Source of the DNA: an uncultured Eubacterium sp.
GTDB lineage: Bacteria > Bacillota > Clostridia > Lachnospirales > Lachnospiraceae
Direction: 5' to 3'
DNA: 41,988 bases
NCBI GenBank assembly: GCA_910586045.1
Contig: CAJUIH010000012.1
Coordinates: 4,495 to 46,482 of the forward strand
Shown in pieces: positions 24,643-31,447 of this stretch (position 1 is its first letter; each line of letters begins with the position of its first letter). The position numbers were made by a program, and so were the translations under genes. The notes beneath the pieces were generated by a model. That model saw only the letters and a list, made by a program, of their open reading frames with translations, was not told the DNA's origin and ran no database searches.

Positions 24643-25992
24643 CTATAACATTATTTTCGTAATCAACTCCGCCAGTTTCGCGGCTTCTTCCTCGATTTCT
24701 TTTTGGTCTTTTCCTTCGATCATAACACGCACAAGCGGCTCCGTGCCGGACGGACGGATCAAAACCCTGCCCTCCCCGTTGAATTTCGCTTCCAGCGCTT
24801 CAATCGCTTCCGCGATTTCCGCATATTCCATATAATGCTCTTTTTTATGGTTCGGCACTTTCGCGTTGACCAATGCCTGCGGATAGATTTCCATAATGGA
24901 TGCCAGTTCCGATAATTTCTTTTTGGTATCCACCATGACCTGCAGGATATGCAGCGCGCTGAGCAGGCCGTCCCCAGTCGTATTATCGTCTAAGAAAATA
25001 ATATGGCCGGATTGTTCCCCACCTATATTATACCCGTTTTCCCGCATATTTTCCAATACATAGCGGTCGCCTACCTTTGTTTTTTCGATATGGATATGAT
25101 TCTCCCTGCCCATAATCGTAAAGCCCAGATTGGTCATAACCGTAACTACAATCGTGTCTTTTTTCAGCGTCCCTTTCTGCTTCATATAATTGCCGCAGAT
25201 CGCCATAAGCTGGTCGCCGTCTACCAAATTGCCCTGCTCATCCACGGTCAGCAGACGGTCCGCATCCCCGTCAAAAGCCAGGCCGATATCCGCCTTTTCA
25301 TAGACGACCCTTGCCTTTAATTCGTCCATATGTGTCGAACCGCAGTTTGCGTTAATATTCGTCCCGTCCGGGTGAATATGAATCGGGATCAGGTCCGCGC
25401 CAAGTTCTTTGAGCGCTTTGACCGCCGTATAATACGCCGCCCCCTCCGCACAGTCCGCCACAATTTTCATCCCATGCAGATCCACCGGCACACATTTTTT
25501 TACGAATTTTACGTATTCATCCCGGATATCAAACCGGTAATCAATCCGGCCAACACCGGAGCCGATCGGCAGTACGACGTCTTTCATATGGTTTTTGATC
25601 AGCGCCTCAATCTCGTCTTCCAGTTCATCGGAAAGCTTATACCCTTCGCCGTTAAAAAACTTGATCCCGTTAAACTCCATTGGATTATGAGATGCCGAAA
25701 TCATAACGCCGGCGTCCACCTTATGCCTCCTGGTTAGATACGCCACGGCAGGCGTCGGCAGCACGCCGACATAAATTGCGTTCGCTCCTACCGAACAGAT
25801 TCCCGCCATCAGCGCATTCGCAAGCATACCGCCGGAGATCCGCGTATCACAGCCGACGATAATTGTCGGCTGGTGTTCTTTTTCCTTTGTCAGCACATAC
25901 GCGCCTGCCTGGCCAAGCTGCGTTGCCAGTTCGATCGTAAGCTCCGAACCCGCAACCCCCCTGACGCCATCCGTTCCAAACATTCTGCCCAT
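24643..25992 (-). CDS. glmM: Phosphoglucosamine mutase
   Basis: GlmM isomerises glucosamine-6-phosphate to glucosamine-1-phosphate for UDP-GlcNAc. The 449-residue protein begins MGRMFGTDGVRG, the canonical family start. The phosphoserine loop ISASHNPMEFNG has Ser101, the metal-binding loop is AFDGDADR, and the phosphate-binding RPSGTEPLVRVM lies near the C-terminus. I chose ATG 25992 because GGAGG is 10 bases upstream and the family starts there; a longer frame runs 12 codons further. It follows cdaR by about 50 bases, the conserved cdaA-cdaR-glmM order. In B. subtilis CdaA interacts with GlmM, so c-di-AMP synthesis is coupled to this enzyme. glmS, which usually comes next, lies about 20 kb away. 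Confidence 0.97.
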   Translation of the reverse strand: MGRMFGTDGVRGVAGSELTIELATQLGQAGAYVLTKEKEHQPTIIVGCDTRISGGMLANALMAGICSVGANAIYVGVLPTPAVAYLTRRHKVDAGVMISASHNPMEFNGIKFFNGEGYKLSDELEDEIEALIKNHMKDVVLPIGSGVGRIDYRFDIRDEYVKFVKKCVPVDLHGMKIVADCAEGAAYYTAVKALKELGADLIPIHIHPDGTNINANCGSTHMDELKARVVYEKADIGLAFDGDADRLLTVDEQGNLVDGDQLMAICGNYMKQKGTLKKDTIVVTVMTNLGFTIMGRENHIHIEKTKVGDRYVLENMRENGYNIGGEQSGHIIFLDDNTTGDGLLSALHILQVMVDTKKKLSELASIMEIYPQALVNAKVPNHKKEHYMEYAEIAEAIEALEAKFNGEGRVLIRPSGTEPLVRVMIEGKDQKEIEEEAAKLAELITKIML

Positions 25993-26042
25993 TTCTATTC
26001 TTCCTCCAAATTTTCCTATATTTATCAAAGCTGCTGTATCCG

Positions 26043-27500
26043 CTATTCTTCCGGATCCGGGACGGTATCCTCATTTTCCGAACTCCGCTGTGTCTCTCCA
26101 GTTTCCGGATCCTGCCCGGTATCTTCCTTTTCCGGATCCCCCGCGGTATCTTCCTCCTGTCCTCCCGAACTGTCCTGCGTATCGCCTTCTTCCTCTCCGT
26201 CATCCTGGGTCTGGTCTGAACTGCCCGCCTGCGTGCCGTTTCCTGTCTGGTTCGCGTTTTCGGACCGGATCGTAAACGACACTTCCGTATCGCCCGCTAT
26301 ATAAGCGCCGTCCAGCGACAGCCTGAGCTGACGTACATGCTGTCCCGGCATCAATCCGCCGACATCCAGCACCGGGCGTATCTCATTGGTCTGCAGCGCG
26401 TCTAAATCCGCTTTTAAGCCATACAGCACGATATCAATATGCGTATCGTTAAAATCAATTTTCGAGCCTTCCGGCAGGTTATCAATCCCGATATTGCGTA
26501 CCGGAACCCGAAACGTCCGCCGTTCTAACTGTTCCACGTCTACGGTTACAATAATCTTCGCTTCCGTAGAATCACTCAGCGATACCCCTTCCGGTAAATA
26601 CTGGTTAATATCGATCTGCTGGTTTACGATCTGATCCGCCCCATCCACACTGACGTCGCTTTCCGGAATCACAATCGAACTGATACTGTTTAAAATATCA
26701 GATCTTCCTTTAATCTTCACCTCCGACGGTTTCGCTTTCGCGGAAATCACTTCATATCCGTCCGCCGGCGTCCCGCTGTAGGAAACCCGGATCGGAACCG
26801 TCTTTTCGGAGATAATTTCCGCCTTGACCGTAACCGTACTCAGATTCAGCGTCAATTTGGTCGTATCCATCGCTTCATTTTTTTTATTTAATAAAACCGG
26901 CACCACACTGTCTGTAATACCCGTACTGATATCCGTTACATCGATGACCGCCTTGATCGTATCGATTTGGGAAACCACTGCCTTTGGCCCGGAAATACGC
27001 AGACGGTTCGGCGTCACTTCCATTTCACCAAGCGCATACCCCTCCGCCGGTTTTCCCTGCGCAACCGCCTGGATATCAAACGTTTCCCGCCTCAGATCTT
27101 CTAAAGACACACGGATCTGCCTTGTACGATTAGAAATCGACACCTGGCTGGCATAGCGCAGCGCCGTGATTTCTACCGGCACCACATTCTCCTCCCCGCC
27201 CTGCACGAGCAGCGTCATATCCGCTACCGCCTTAAAATCCGAGTTGCTCAGCGCGTCTATAATACTCCGTTTCCCCGACACATTAAATGTCACATTCATG
27301 GAATCGTTGTCTATTTCATAATACTTATCCATTCTGGCAATCACATTTTCATTTTCCACGGTTACAGGTATCGTAAACGAACGGTTTTTATCCGGATCAT
27401 TCAAATTCACGACCGCCATCCACATAACGACCGCAAACAACAGCGCAAGCAGCTTAAATCCTATGTTCCTAGTCAGCATTTTCACGGCGTTTCTTAACAT
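26043..27500 (-). CDS. cdaR: YbbR-domain membrane protein, CdaA regulator
   Basis: CdaR modulates the diadenylate cyclase CdaA. The 485-residue protein has one N-terminal membrane helix (about 13-32, FKLLALLFAVVMWMAVVNL) and an extracellular part of four YbbR repeats. These show as recurring VxVxxxGxPxxGYxxxxxxxxPxxxxIxG patterns, as in GKPAEGYALGEMEVTPNRLRISG and GTPADGYEVISAKAKPSEVKIKG. The last 68 residues (418-485) are an extra, highly acidic, Gly/Thr/Gln-rich tail with EDTGxDPE-type repeats, not part of the family core. GGAGG lies 7 bases before ATG 27500, which supports this start although it overlaps cdaA by 32 bases. The overlap indicates tight coupling with cdaA. Confidence 0.93.
   Translation of the reverse strand: MLRNAVKMLTRNIGFKLLALLFAVVMWMAVVNLNDPDKNRSFTIPVTVENENVIARMDKYYEIDNDSMNVTFNVSGKRSIIDALSNSDFKAVADMTLLVQGGEENVVPVEITALRYASQVSISNRTRQIRVSLEDLRRETFDIQAVAQGKPAEGYALGEMEVTPNRLRISGPKAVVSQIDTIKAVIDVTDISTGITDSVVPVLLNKKNEAMDTTKLTLNLSTVTVKAEIISEKTVPIRVSYSGTPADGYEVISAKAKPSEVKIKGRSDILNSISSIVIPESDVSVDGADQIVNQQIDINQYLPEGVSLSDSTEAKIIVTVDVEQLERRTFRVPVRNIGIDNLPEGSKIDFNDTHIDIVLYGLKADLDALQTNEIRPVLDVGGLMPGQHVRQLRLSLDGAYIAGDTEVSFTIRSENANQTGNGTQAGSSDQTQDDGEEEGDTQDSSGGQEEDTAGDPEKEDTGQDPETGETQRSSENEDTVPDPEE
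26046..26165. repeat. Degenerate DNA repeats coding the acidic tail of CdaR
   Basis: The plus strand shows three copies of a TCCGGATCC(N3-5)CGGTATC unit, the second and third followed by TTCC, spaced roughly 30-60 bases apart. They encode the repeated EDTxxDPE peptide at the end of CdaR. Such repeats can change copy number by slippage and so vary tail length between strains. Confidence 0.6.
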
Positions 27501-28386
27501 TTTTAAGCCTCCTTTGCAGTAACTGCAGGCGGGTTGTTTCCGGTTCCGCGTTCTGTATCATTTTCAAATGTTCGCGAAGCGTATCCTGCGTCAGGTTCCG
27601 ATAAATGACCCCGCTTTTTGCTGCCGATACCGCACCGGTTTCTTCGGATACAATAATCGTAAGGGAATCACTGACCTCGCTAATCCCGATCGCCGCCCTA
27701 TGCCTTGTGCCGAGTTCCTTACTGATTGCCATACTGTCGGAAAGCGGCAGATAACAAGTCGCCGCGGCAACCCGGTCGCCTCTGACAATAATCGCGCCGT
27801 CATGTAGCGGTGTGTTCTTTTCAAAAATATTAATCAATAGCTGGCTGGTTAATATGGAATCCAGATCGATTCCTGTCCGTTCAAACTCCGTCAGCACAAT
27901 ATCCTGCTCGATCACGATCAATGCCCCTGTCTTTACTTTTCCCATTTCAAATGAAGCCTTAACCAGTTCATTGATCGTCCGGTCACTGAACCTGCCCGTT
28001 TCCTGTACAATGCCAAACTCAAACAATGCCGTCACGAACCGTTTACGCCCAAGCTGGTCCAGCGCCTTGCGCAGCTCCGGCTGAAAAATCACTACCAGCG
28101 CAATCAAAGCTACATTCACAAGTCTCCCCGCCAGCCACAGGATCGTATTCATTTGGAAAACCGCCGCCAGAAGAATAAAAAGCATAATTACAATAATGCC
28201 TTTAAACAGCATCCATGCGCGGGTTCCCTTAATCCATACCAGCACCTCATAAAATAAAACCGATAAAATCAAAATCTCCACTACATCCGTCGGTGTTACT
28301 TTCTGCGGATTGAGCCAGAACATATACTTTTCCGCAAATCTCTGTATGGTACTGATAGCTGTCTGCACATCTTCACTTCCTTCCAT
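27469..28386 (-). CDS. cdaA: Diadenylate cyclase CdaA (c-di-AMP synthase)
   Basis: CdaA condenses two ATP to cyclic di-AMP, an essential second messenger controlling potassium and osmolyte transport and linked to cell-wall homeostasis. The 305-residue protein has three N-terminal membrane helices (about 33-51, 59-77, 86-102) and a cytoplasmic DAC domain. It carries the catalytic DGA motif (LHDGAIIV, 195-202) and the RHR motif (GTRHRAAIG, 226-234). The helix after the third membrane segment (FQPELRKALDQLGR) is typical of CdaA. It heads the cdaA-cdaR-glmM unit and overlaps cdaR. The ribosome binding site is weak. Confidence 0.97.
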   Translation of the reverse strand: MEGSEDVQTAISTIQRFAEKYMFWLNPQKVTPTDVVEILILSVLFYEVLVWIKGTRAWMLFKGIIVIMLFILLAAVFQMNTILWLAGRLVNVALIALVVIFQPELRKALDQLGRKRFVTALFEFGIVQETGRFSDRTINELVKASFEMGKVKTGALIVIEQDIVLTEFERTGIDLDSILTSQLLINIFEKNTPLHDGAIIVRGDRVAAATCYLPLSDSMAISKELGTRHRAAIGISEVSDSLTIIVSEETGAVSAAKSGVIYRNLTQDTLREHLKMIQNAEPETTRLQLLQRRLKNVKKRRENAD

Positions 28387-28414
28387 TTCATGTGTATATT
28401 CTCTTATATTAAGT

Positions 28415-28446
28415 AACTGTACTACGGCAGTTCCACACGTACAGCT
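28415..28446 (-). repeat. Stem-loop between the membrane protein gene and cdaA
   Basis: On the minus strand AGCTGTAC, overlapping the upstream stop codon, pairs with GTACAGTT over 8 positions including one G-T pair, around a 16-base loop. No T-run follows. It may be an RNA processing or stabilising hairpin in the 59-base gap before cdaA. I see no confident promoter in this gap. Confidence 0.4.
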
Positions 28447-29480
28447 TAGTCCCGCGAATCTCCGTCTGAAAGCTCTTCCTGCTCCCCATCCACATCCAGA
28501 TCCACATCGCTGCTTGTTCTGTGATTGCTGTAATTACTGTGGTCACTATGATTCGTGCTGATCTTCTTTACGGTCTTTGCCCTGGTCGACACATACCTCT
28601 TGGGAATTGCTTTGACATAATAATAATATTCATCATCTTCAAACTGGACCCGTTCGGTTCTTGTATAATCCAGATTAAAGAAAAAGAACTGAATCACCAA
28701 AAGCACCGCCGCACTGATCCCGCAGCCGAATGTCAGCGTAATGGAATTTATGGTTATGCCCATCTGCATATCTCCCATAAAAAAGCCGAGATACTGCATC
28801 AGCATTCCCGTAATGATCGCCACCGTCCACGCATAATCCATCGATAAGCGGCGGATCGCGTAAACAACCAGCGTTGTGATAACAAAAATCGCAATCACAA
28901 GGTACATTTCACGGTTTGCGGTAAACTGGTTGATGATCTCCTGAAATTTCGCGATGATCTCCTCTTCCCCTTCGCCCGACGCAGCAATACTTGTTTCATT
29001 TGCCATAATACCATTCAAAAAATAATACGTAATAACCCCGCAAATTGTTGGTATCACGGCTGCCGGATGCTGCAATAATCCAATTGCGACCGGCAGCACA
29101 TAAGGGATGCCCAGCAAATACGCAATCGGCGTCAAAAGCACATTATACGCGTGCTGCGGCGTAAACCGAAAATACAGCAGGTACATAACCGCAAACAGCA
29201 AAAACATCATAACTCCCGCCTGCATCGATAAGGCATAGCAGTGCAGGGTAAGCAGCGCGCCCGCCGCCAGAAGCATGACAGCCATCGGCAGAATCGAACA
29301 TGCCAGCGCCATGACAAGAATAAGCGGCGTACTGTCCAGCCGCTCCATATACCCGATATTTGCATTGATCAGCCAGAAAACCGTCAGTCCCAGCAAAAAT
29401 TTAATAACTGGCAGCAAATAGGACTCATATTTCCCATAAAAGCCGCGCAGGCGTTCTCTTAATTCCAATAAAACCGTCAT
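28446..29480 (-). CDS. Polytopic membrane protein of unknown function
   Basis: I do not recognise this 344-residue protein. It has about eight or nine membrane helices: around 21-40, 51-80, 86-105, 112-138, 141-160, 190-212, 219-240 and 248-275. A soluble loop (about 163-188, SGEGEEEIIAKFQEIINQFT) interrupts them. The cytoplasmic C-terminal tail (about 280-344) contains a tyrosine run (EDDEYYYYVKAIPKRYV), a basic segment and an unusual Asn/His/Ser/Asp-rich stretch ending in acidic residues. AGGAGG lies 5 bases before the ATG. It is encoded between the 140-residue membrane protein and cdaA and is probably part of that operon, so a role near c-di-AMP or cell envelope is possible but not shown. 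Confidence 0.85.
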   Translation of the reverse strand: MTVLLELRERLRGFYGKYESYLLPVIKFLLGLTVFWLINANIGYMERLDSTPLILVMALACSILPMAVMLLAAGALLTLHCYALSMQAGVMMFLLFAVMYLLYFRFTPQHAYNVLLTPIAYLLGIPYVLPVAIGLLQHPAAVIPTICGVITYYFLNGIMANETSIAASGEGEEEIIAKFQEIINQFTANREMYLVIAIFVITTLVVYAIRRLSMDYAWTVAIITGMLMQYLGFFMGDMQMGITINSITLTFGCGISAAVLLVIQFFFFNLDYTRTERVQFEDDEYYYYVKAIPKRYVSTRAKTVKKISTNHSDHSNYSNHRTSSDVDLDVDGEQEELSDGDSRD

Positions 29481-29514
29481 TCTTTCCTCCTAATGCCATT
29501 CGGCCCGCGATCCT

Positions 29515-29937
29515 TTATTCCTCTTCGTGACGCGCGGACATGGTACGCCCCTGCTCTTCATAATACCTGCCCAGACGTTTCAAGCCCTGGTAATACCGTT
29601 TTGTCCGCTTCCTTCCCACTGCATAAAACACATTCGCATAAATATCAACCGCAATCAAATAAACAACCAGAAAAGTCAGATACCAGACCAAAACAGAAAT
29701 CCCAAGCCCGACCAAGTCGATCTGGTCCAAATGATCGATCCATGTCTGATACCGGCATACGCCCCACATCAGCAGACAGATTCCAAACGCAATCGTCCCG
29801 CAGAAAAATCCTTTCAGCAAATGCCTTCCCGCAAAATCTCCGCGAAAATAACGCGTGACCTGTCCGTACCGTTTTCCCTCATGTGTTTCATAAGCCGCCA
29901 GCTTTGTCATTTCACGTACCCGTTCCTGATCAATCAT
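29515..29937 (-). CDS. Small two-helix membrane protein of unknown function
   Basis: This 140-residue protein has a charged cytoplasmic start (IDQERVREMTKLAAYETHEGKRYG), two membrane segments (about 41-62 and 75-103) and a basic, Tyr-rich C-terminus (GRKRTKRYYQGLKRLGRYYEEQ). I do not recognise a family. It is the first gene after a strong promoter and ends 35 bases before the next membrane protein, which is followed by cdaA. The coding structure, start spacing and operon position make it a likely real gene. GGGG lies about 10 bases before the ATG. Confidence 0.8.
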   Translation of the reverse strand: MIDQERVREMTKLAAYETHEGKRYGQVTRYFRGDFAGRHLLKGFFCGTIAFGICLLMWGVCRYQTWIDHLDQIDLVGLGISVLVWYLTFLVVYLIAVDIYANVFYAVGRKRTKRYYQGLKRLGRYYEEQGRTMSARHEEE

Positions 29938-29987
29938 ACTGTTAAACCCCGCTTTGTTTCGTCTCGTTTTACCGCAATATTATTTTT

Positions 29988-30016
29988 ATTATAGCACAGG
30001 CGCGTGTAGATGAAAA
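29988..30016 (-). promoter_or_regulatory. Strong predicted promoter for the membrane protein-cdaA-glmM-polysaccharide unit
   Basis: On the minus strand TTTTCA (30011-30016) is followed after 17 bases by TATAAT (29988-29993), a perfect -10. A TG precedes it one base upstream, giving an extended -10. It lies about 50 bases upstream of the 140-residue membrane protein, just after the terminator of the YvyF gene. No clear terminator is seen on this strand until about 4.46 kb, so it could read the whole 25-kb run, though internal promoters are likely. Confidence 0.7.
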
Positions 30017-30030
30017 GTTTTTTGTGCCGG

Positions 30031-30068
30031 TGAAAAGAAAAAAGAGAATGCACGACGCACCCTCTTTT
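30031..30068 (-). terminator. Intrinsic terminator after the YvyF-like gene
   Basis: On the minus strand AAAAGAGGGTGC (30057-30068) pairs with GCATTCTCTTTT (30040-30051) over 12 positions, two of them G-T pairs, with a 5-base loop. A long T-rich tail (TTTTTTCTTTT) follows. It separates the recD2-comF-yvyF group from the cdaA operon promoter. Confidence 0.8.
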
Positions 30069-30091
30069 GTAATCCGCTTTATTGCAAATCA

Positions 30092-30496
30092 TCAGGTATC
30101 CAAAAACCGCATCCGGTTTCCATCTGACTTTCTTGACACTTCGACTTTCTTAGGTTCTTCATGCACCGCATGACTTAACGTATTGATCATTTTCCCTTTG
30201 CAGGTCTCGCAATATTTTCCGTACTTGATCATTGCGCCGCAGTTCATACATTCAATGCCGACCGGCGAATCATCGTCAAATTTTAAACGCTCTTCCCTTA
30301 CCCAGTTTTTCAACTGTTTAACAGACACTTCATTGTCGTCCGACACTTTCTGCAGCGGAGCGCCCGGATGTTCACGGATATAATCTTTAACCTCCTTGAA
30401 CTTTTCTTCCAGCTTATCCGCGCAAGCCGAACAAATAACCGGACCGGAAAGATAATTGAAAATACGTTTACAGCTTTTACATGTTCTTACGTCCAT
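30092..30496 (-). CDS. Flagellar operon protein, YvyF-like (zinc-finger)
   Basis: This 134-residue protein begins MDVRTCKSCKRIFNYL with a second CSAC, forming one CxxC-X(16)-CxxC zinc site. A helical middle follows (LEEKFKEVKDYIREHPGAPLQKVSDDNEVSVKQLKNWVREERL), which looks like a short helix-turn-helix. A second zinc pair, CMNCGAMIKYGKYCETC, comes near 86-102. This is the layout of the YvyF/TIGR03826 flagellar-operon family, found near flgM and comF in Firmicutes; its exact role is not well established. I chose ATG 30496 because GGGGG lies 7 bases upstream; an ATG eight codons earlier has no ribosome binding site. It follows comF on the same strand and ends in a terminator. Confidence 0.85.
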   Translation of the reverse strand: MDVRTCKSCKRIFNYLSGPVICSACADKLEEKFKEVKDYIREHPGAPLQKVSDDNEVSVKQLKNWVREERLKFDDDSPVGIECMNCGAMIKYGKYCETCKGKMINTLSHAVHEEPKKVEVSRKSDGNRMRFLDT

Positions 30497-30539
30497 ATAA
30501 ATCCCCCATTCCATTTTCATTTATGATTCTATCATTATT

Positions 30540-31364
30540 TTATTGTCCCTGCCCGATACTGATACACAAATAATAGATCTCGCGGACTCCGGCCTGCATA
30601 CAGGCAAGCGCGGCCGCATCTATGGTGCTGCCTGTTGTATAAATGTCATCAATGAGCAGAACTTTATTTAAGTTTACTACACTTTGACTCATTTTAAAAG
30701 CATTTTTGAGATTATTTTTTCTTTCCCGCGCGGACAGCCGTTTTTGCGGCAATGTGTCACGCGTACGCACCAGCAGCTTTGCGTCAAACGGGAGACCGGC
30801 CAGCTCCGAAAACTTTTTTGCGAACATCTCTGCCTGATTATACCCGCGCCTGCGTTTTCTCTTTTTGGAAAGTGGAATCGGCAATACCATTTCAATCCCC
30901 CGCTGCCTGGCCCAATCCGCGTAACGCTTTGCGGCCTGAACGGCAAAAAACTCGCTGTAGTCCCTGCGTCCGGCATATTTATAGCGGTACAGCATCCCGC
31001 GCACGGCACCCTGATAACAAAAAACGGCGCGTCCCTGTATAAAATGATGTCTTCCTTTCTGACAGTCGCTGCAATATTCCTGTATGCTGCTTTCGAGCGG
31101 CTTACCGCATTGAAAGCACACGGGCTGGCTGACATATTTTAGTTTCGCATCGCAGGACGGGCAGATCCACGCATCAAACAGCACCCGGTCGCATACCGGG
31201 CAGCGGTTTGGGTATAGCTGGCGAAGCAGCGCAAGCCACAGGGCGCGCATTTTGGCAGGCACGGGTGCGTGGCGGCGTTGTCCCTGCATGTTGGATCGGC
31301 AATTTTGCGGGTGGTGCGGATTGGGTGCAGTTTGATTGTAGCTGTTCGTTTGTTTATTGTCCAT
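30540..31364 (-). CDS. comFC: ComF family phosphoribosyltransferase-like protein
   Basis: ComF/ComFC proteins are needed for DNA uptake in competent Firmicutes and carry a phosphoribosyltransferase fold. This 274-residue member has four CxxC pairs at C55/C58, C68/C71, C83/C86 and C98/C101, the N-terminal double zinc finger. The PRPP-binding motif VLLIDDIYTTGST lies at 235-247, and the YNQAEMFAKKFSEL and LPQKRLSARERKNNLKNAF segments are typical. The first 38 residues are Asn/Gln/Pro-rich and not conserved, so Met39 (before RALWLALLRQLYP) could be the true start, but no ribosome binding site supports it; AGGAAC precedes ATG 31364 weakly. No comFA helicase is adjacent; recD2 lies upstream instead. 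Confidence 0.92.
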   Translation of the reverse strand: MDNKQTNSYNQTAPNPHHPQNCRSNMQGQRRHAPVPAKMRALWLALLRQLYPNRCPVCDRVLFDAWICPSCDAKLKYVSQPVCFQCGKPLESSIQEYCSDCQKGRHHFIQGRAVFCYQGAVRGMLYRYKYAGRRDYSEFFAVQAAKRYADWARQRGIEMVLPIPLSKKRKRRRGYNQAEMFAKKFSELAGLPFDAKLLVRTRDTLPQKRLSARERKNNLKNAFKMSQSVVNLNKVLLIDDIYTTGSTIDAAALACMQAGVREIYYLCISIGQGQ

Positions 31365-31447
31365 GTTCTGGTTCCTGTTCTTTTTCTGTGTTCTGTCTTT
31401 CTGCTTCCCATTTCCGGCGTCCGAGCGGCTATAACATAAAAACCCCC

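Noticed and set aside
25847..26203. Repetitive basic minus-strand frame (KIPGRIRK repeats) over the cdaR end
   Set aside because: It is the out-of-frame reading of the DNA repeats that encode the acidic CdaR tail and it runs across the cdaR stop into glmM; not a gene.
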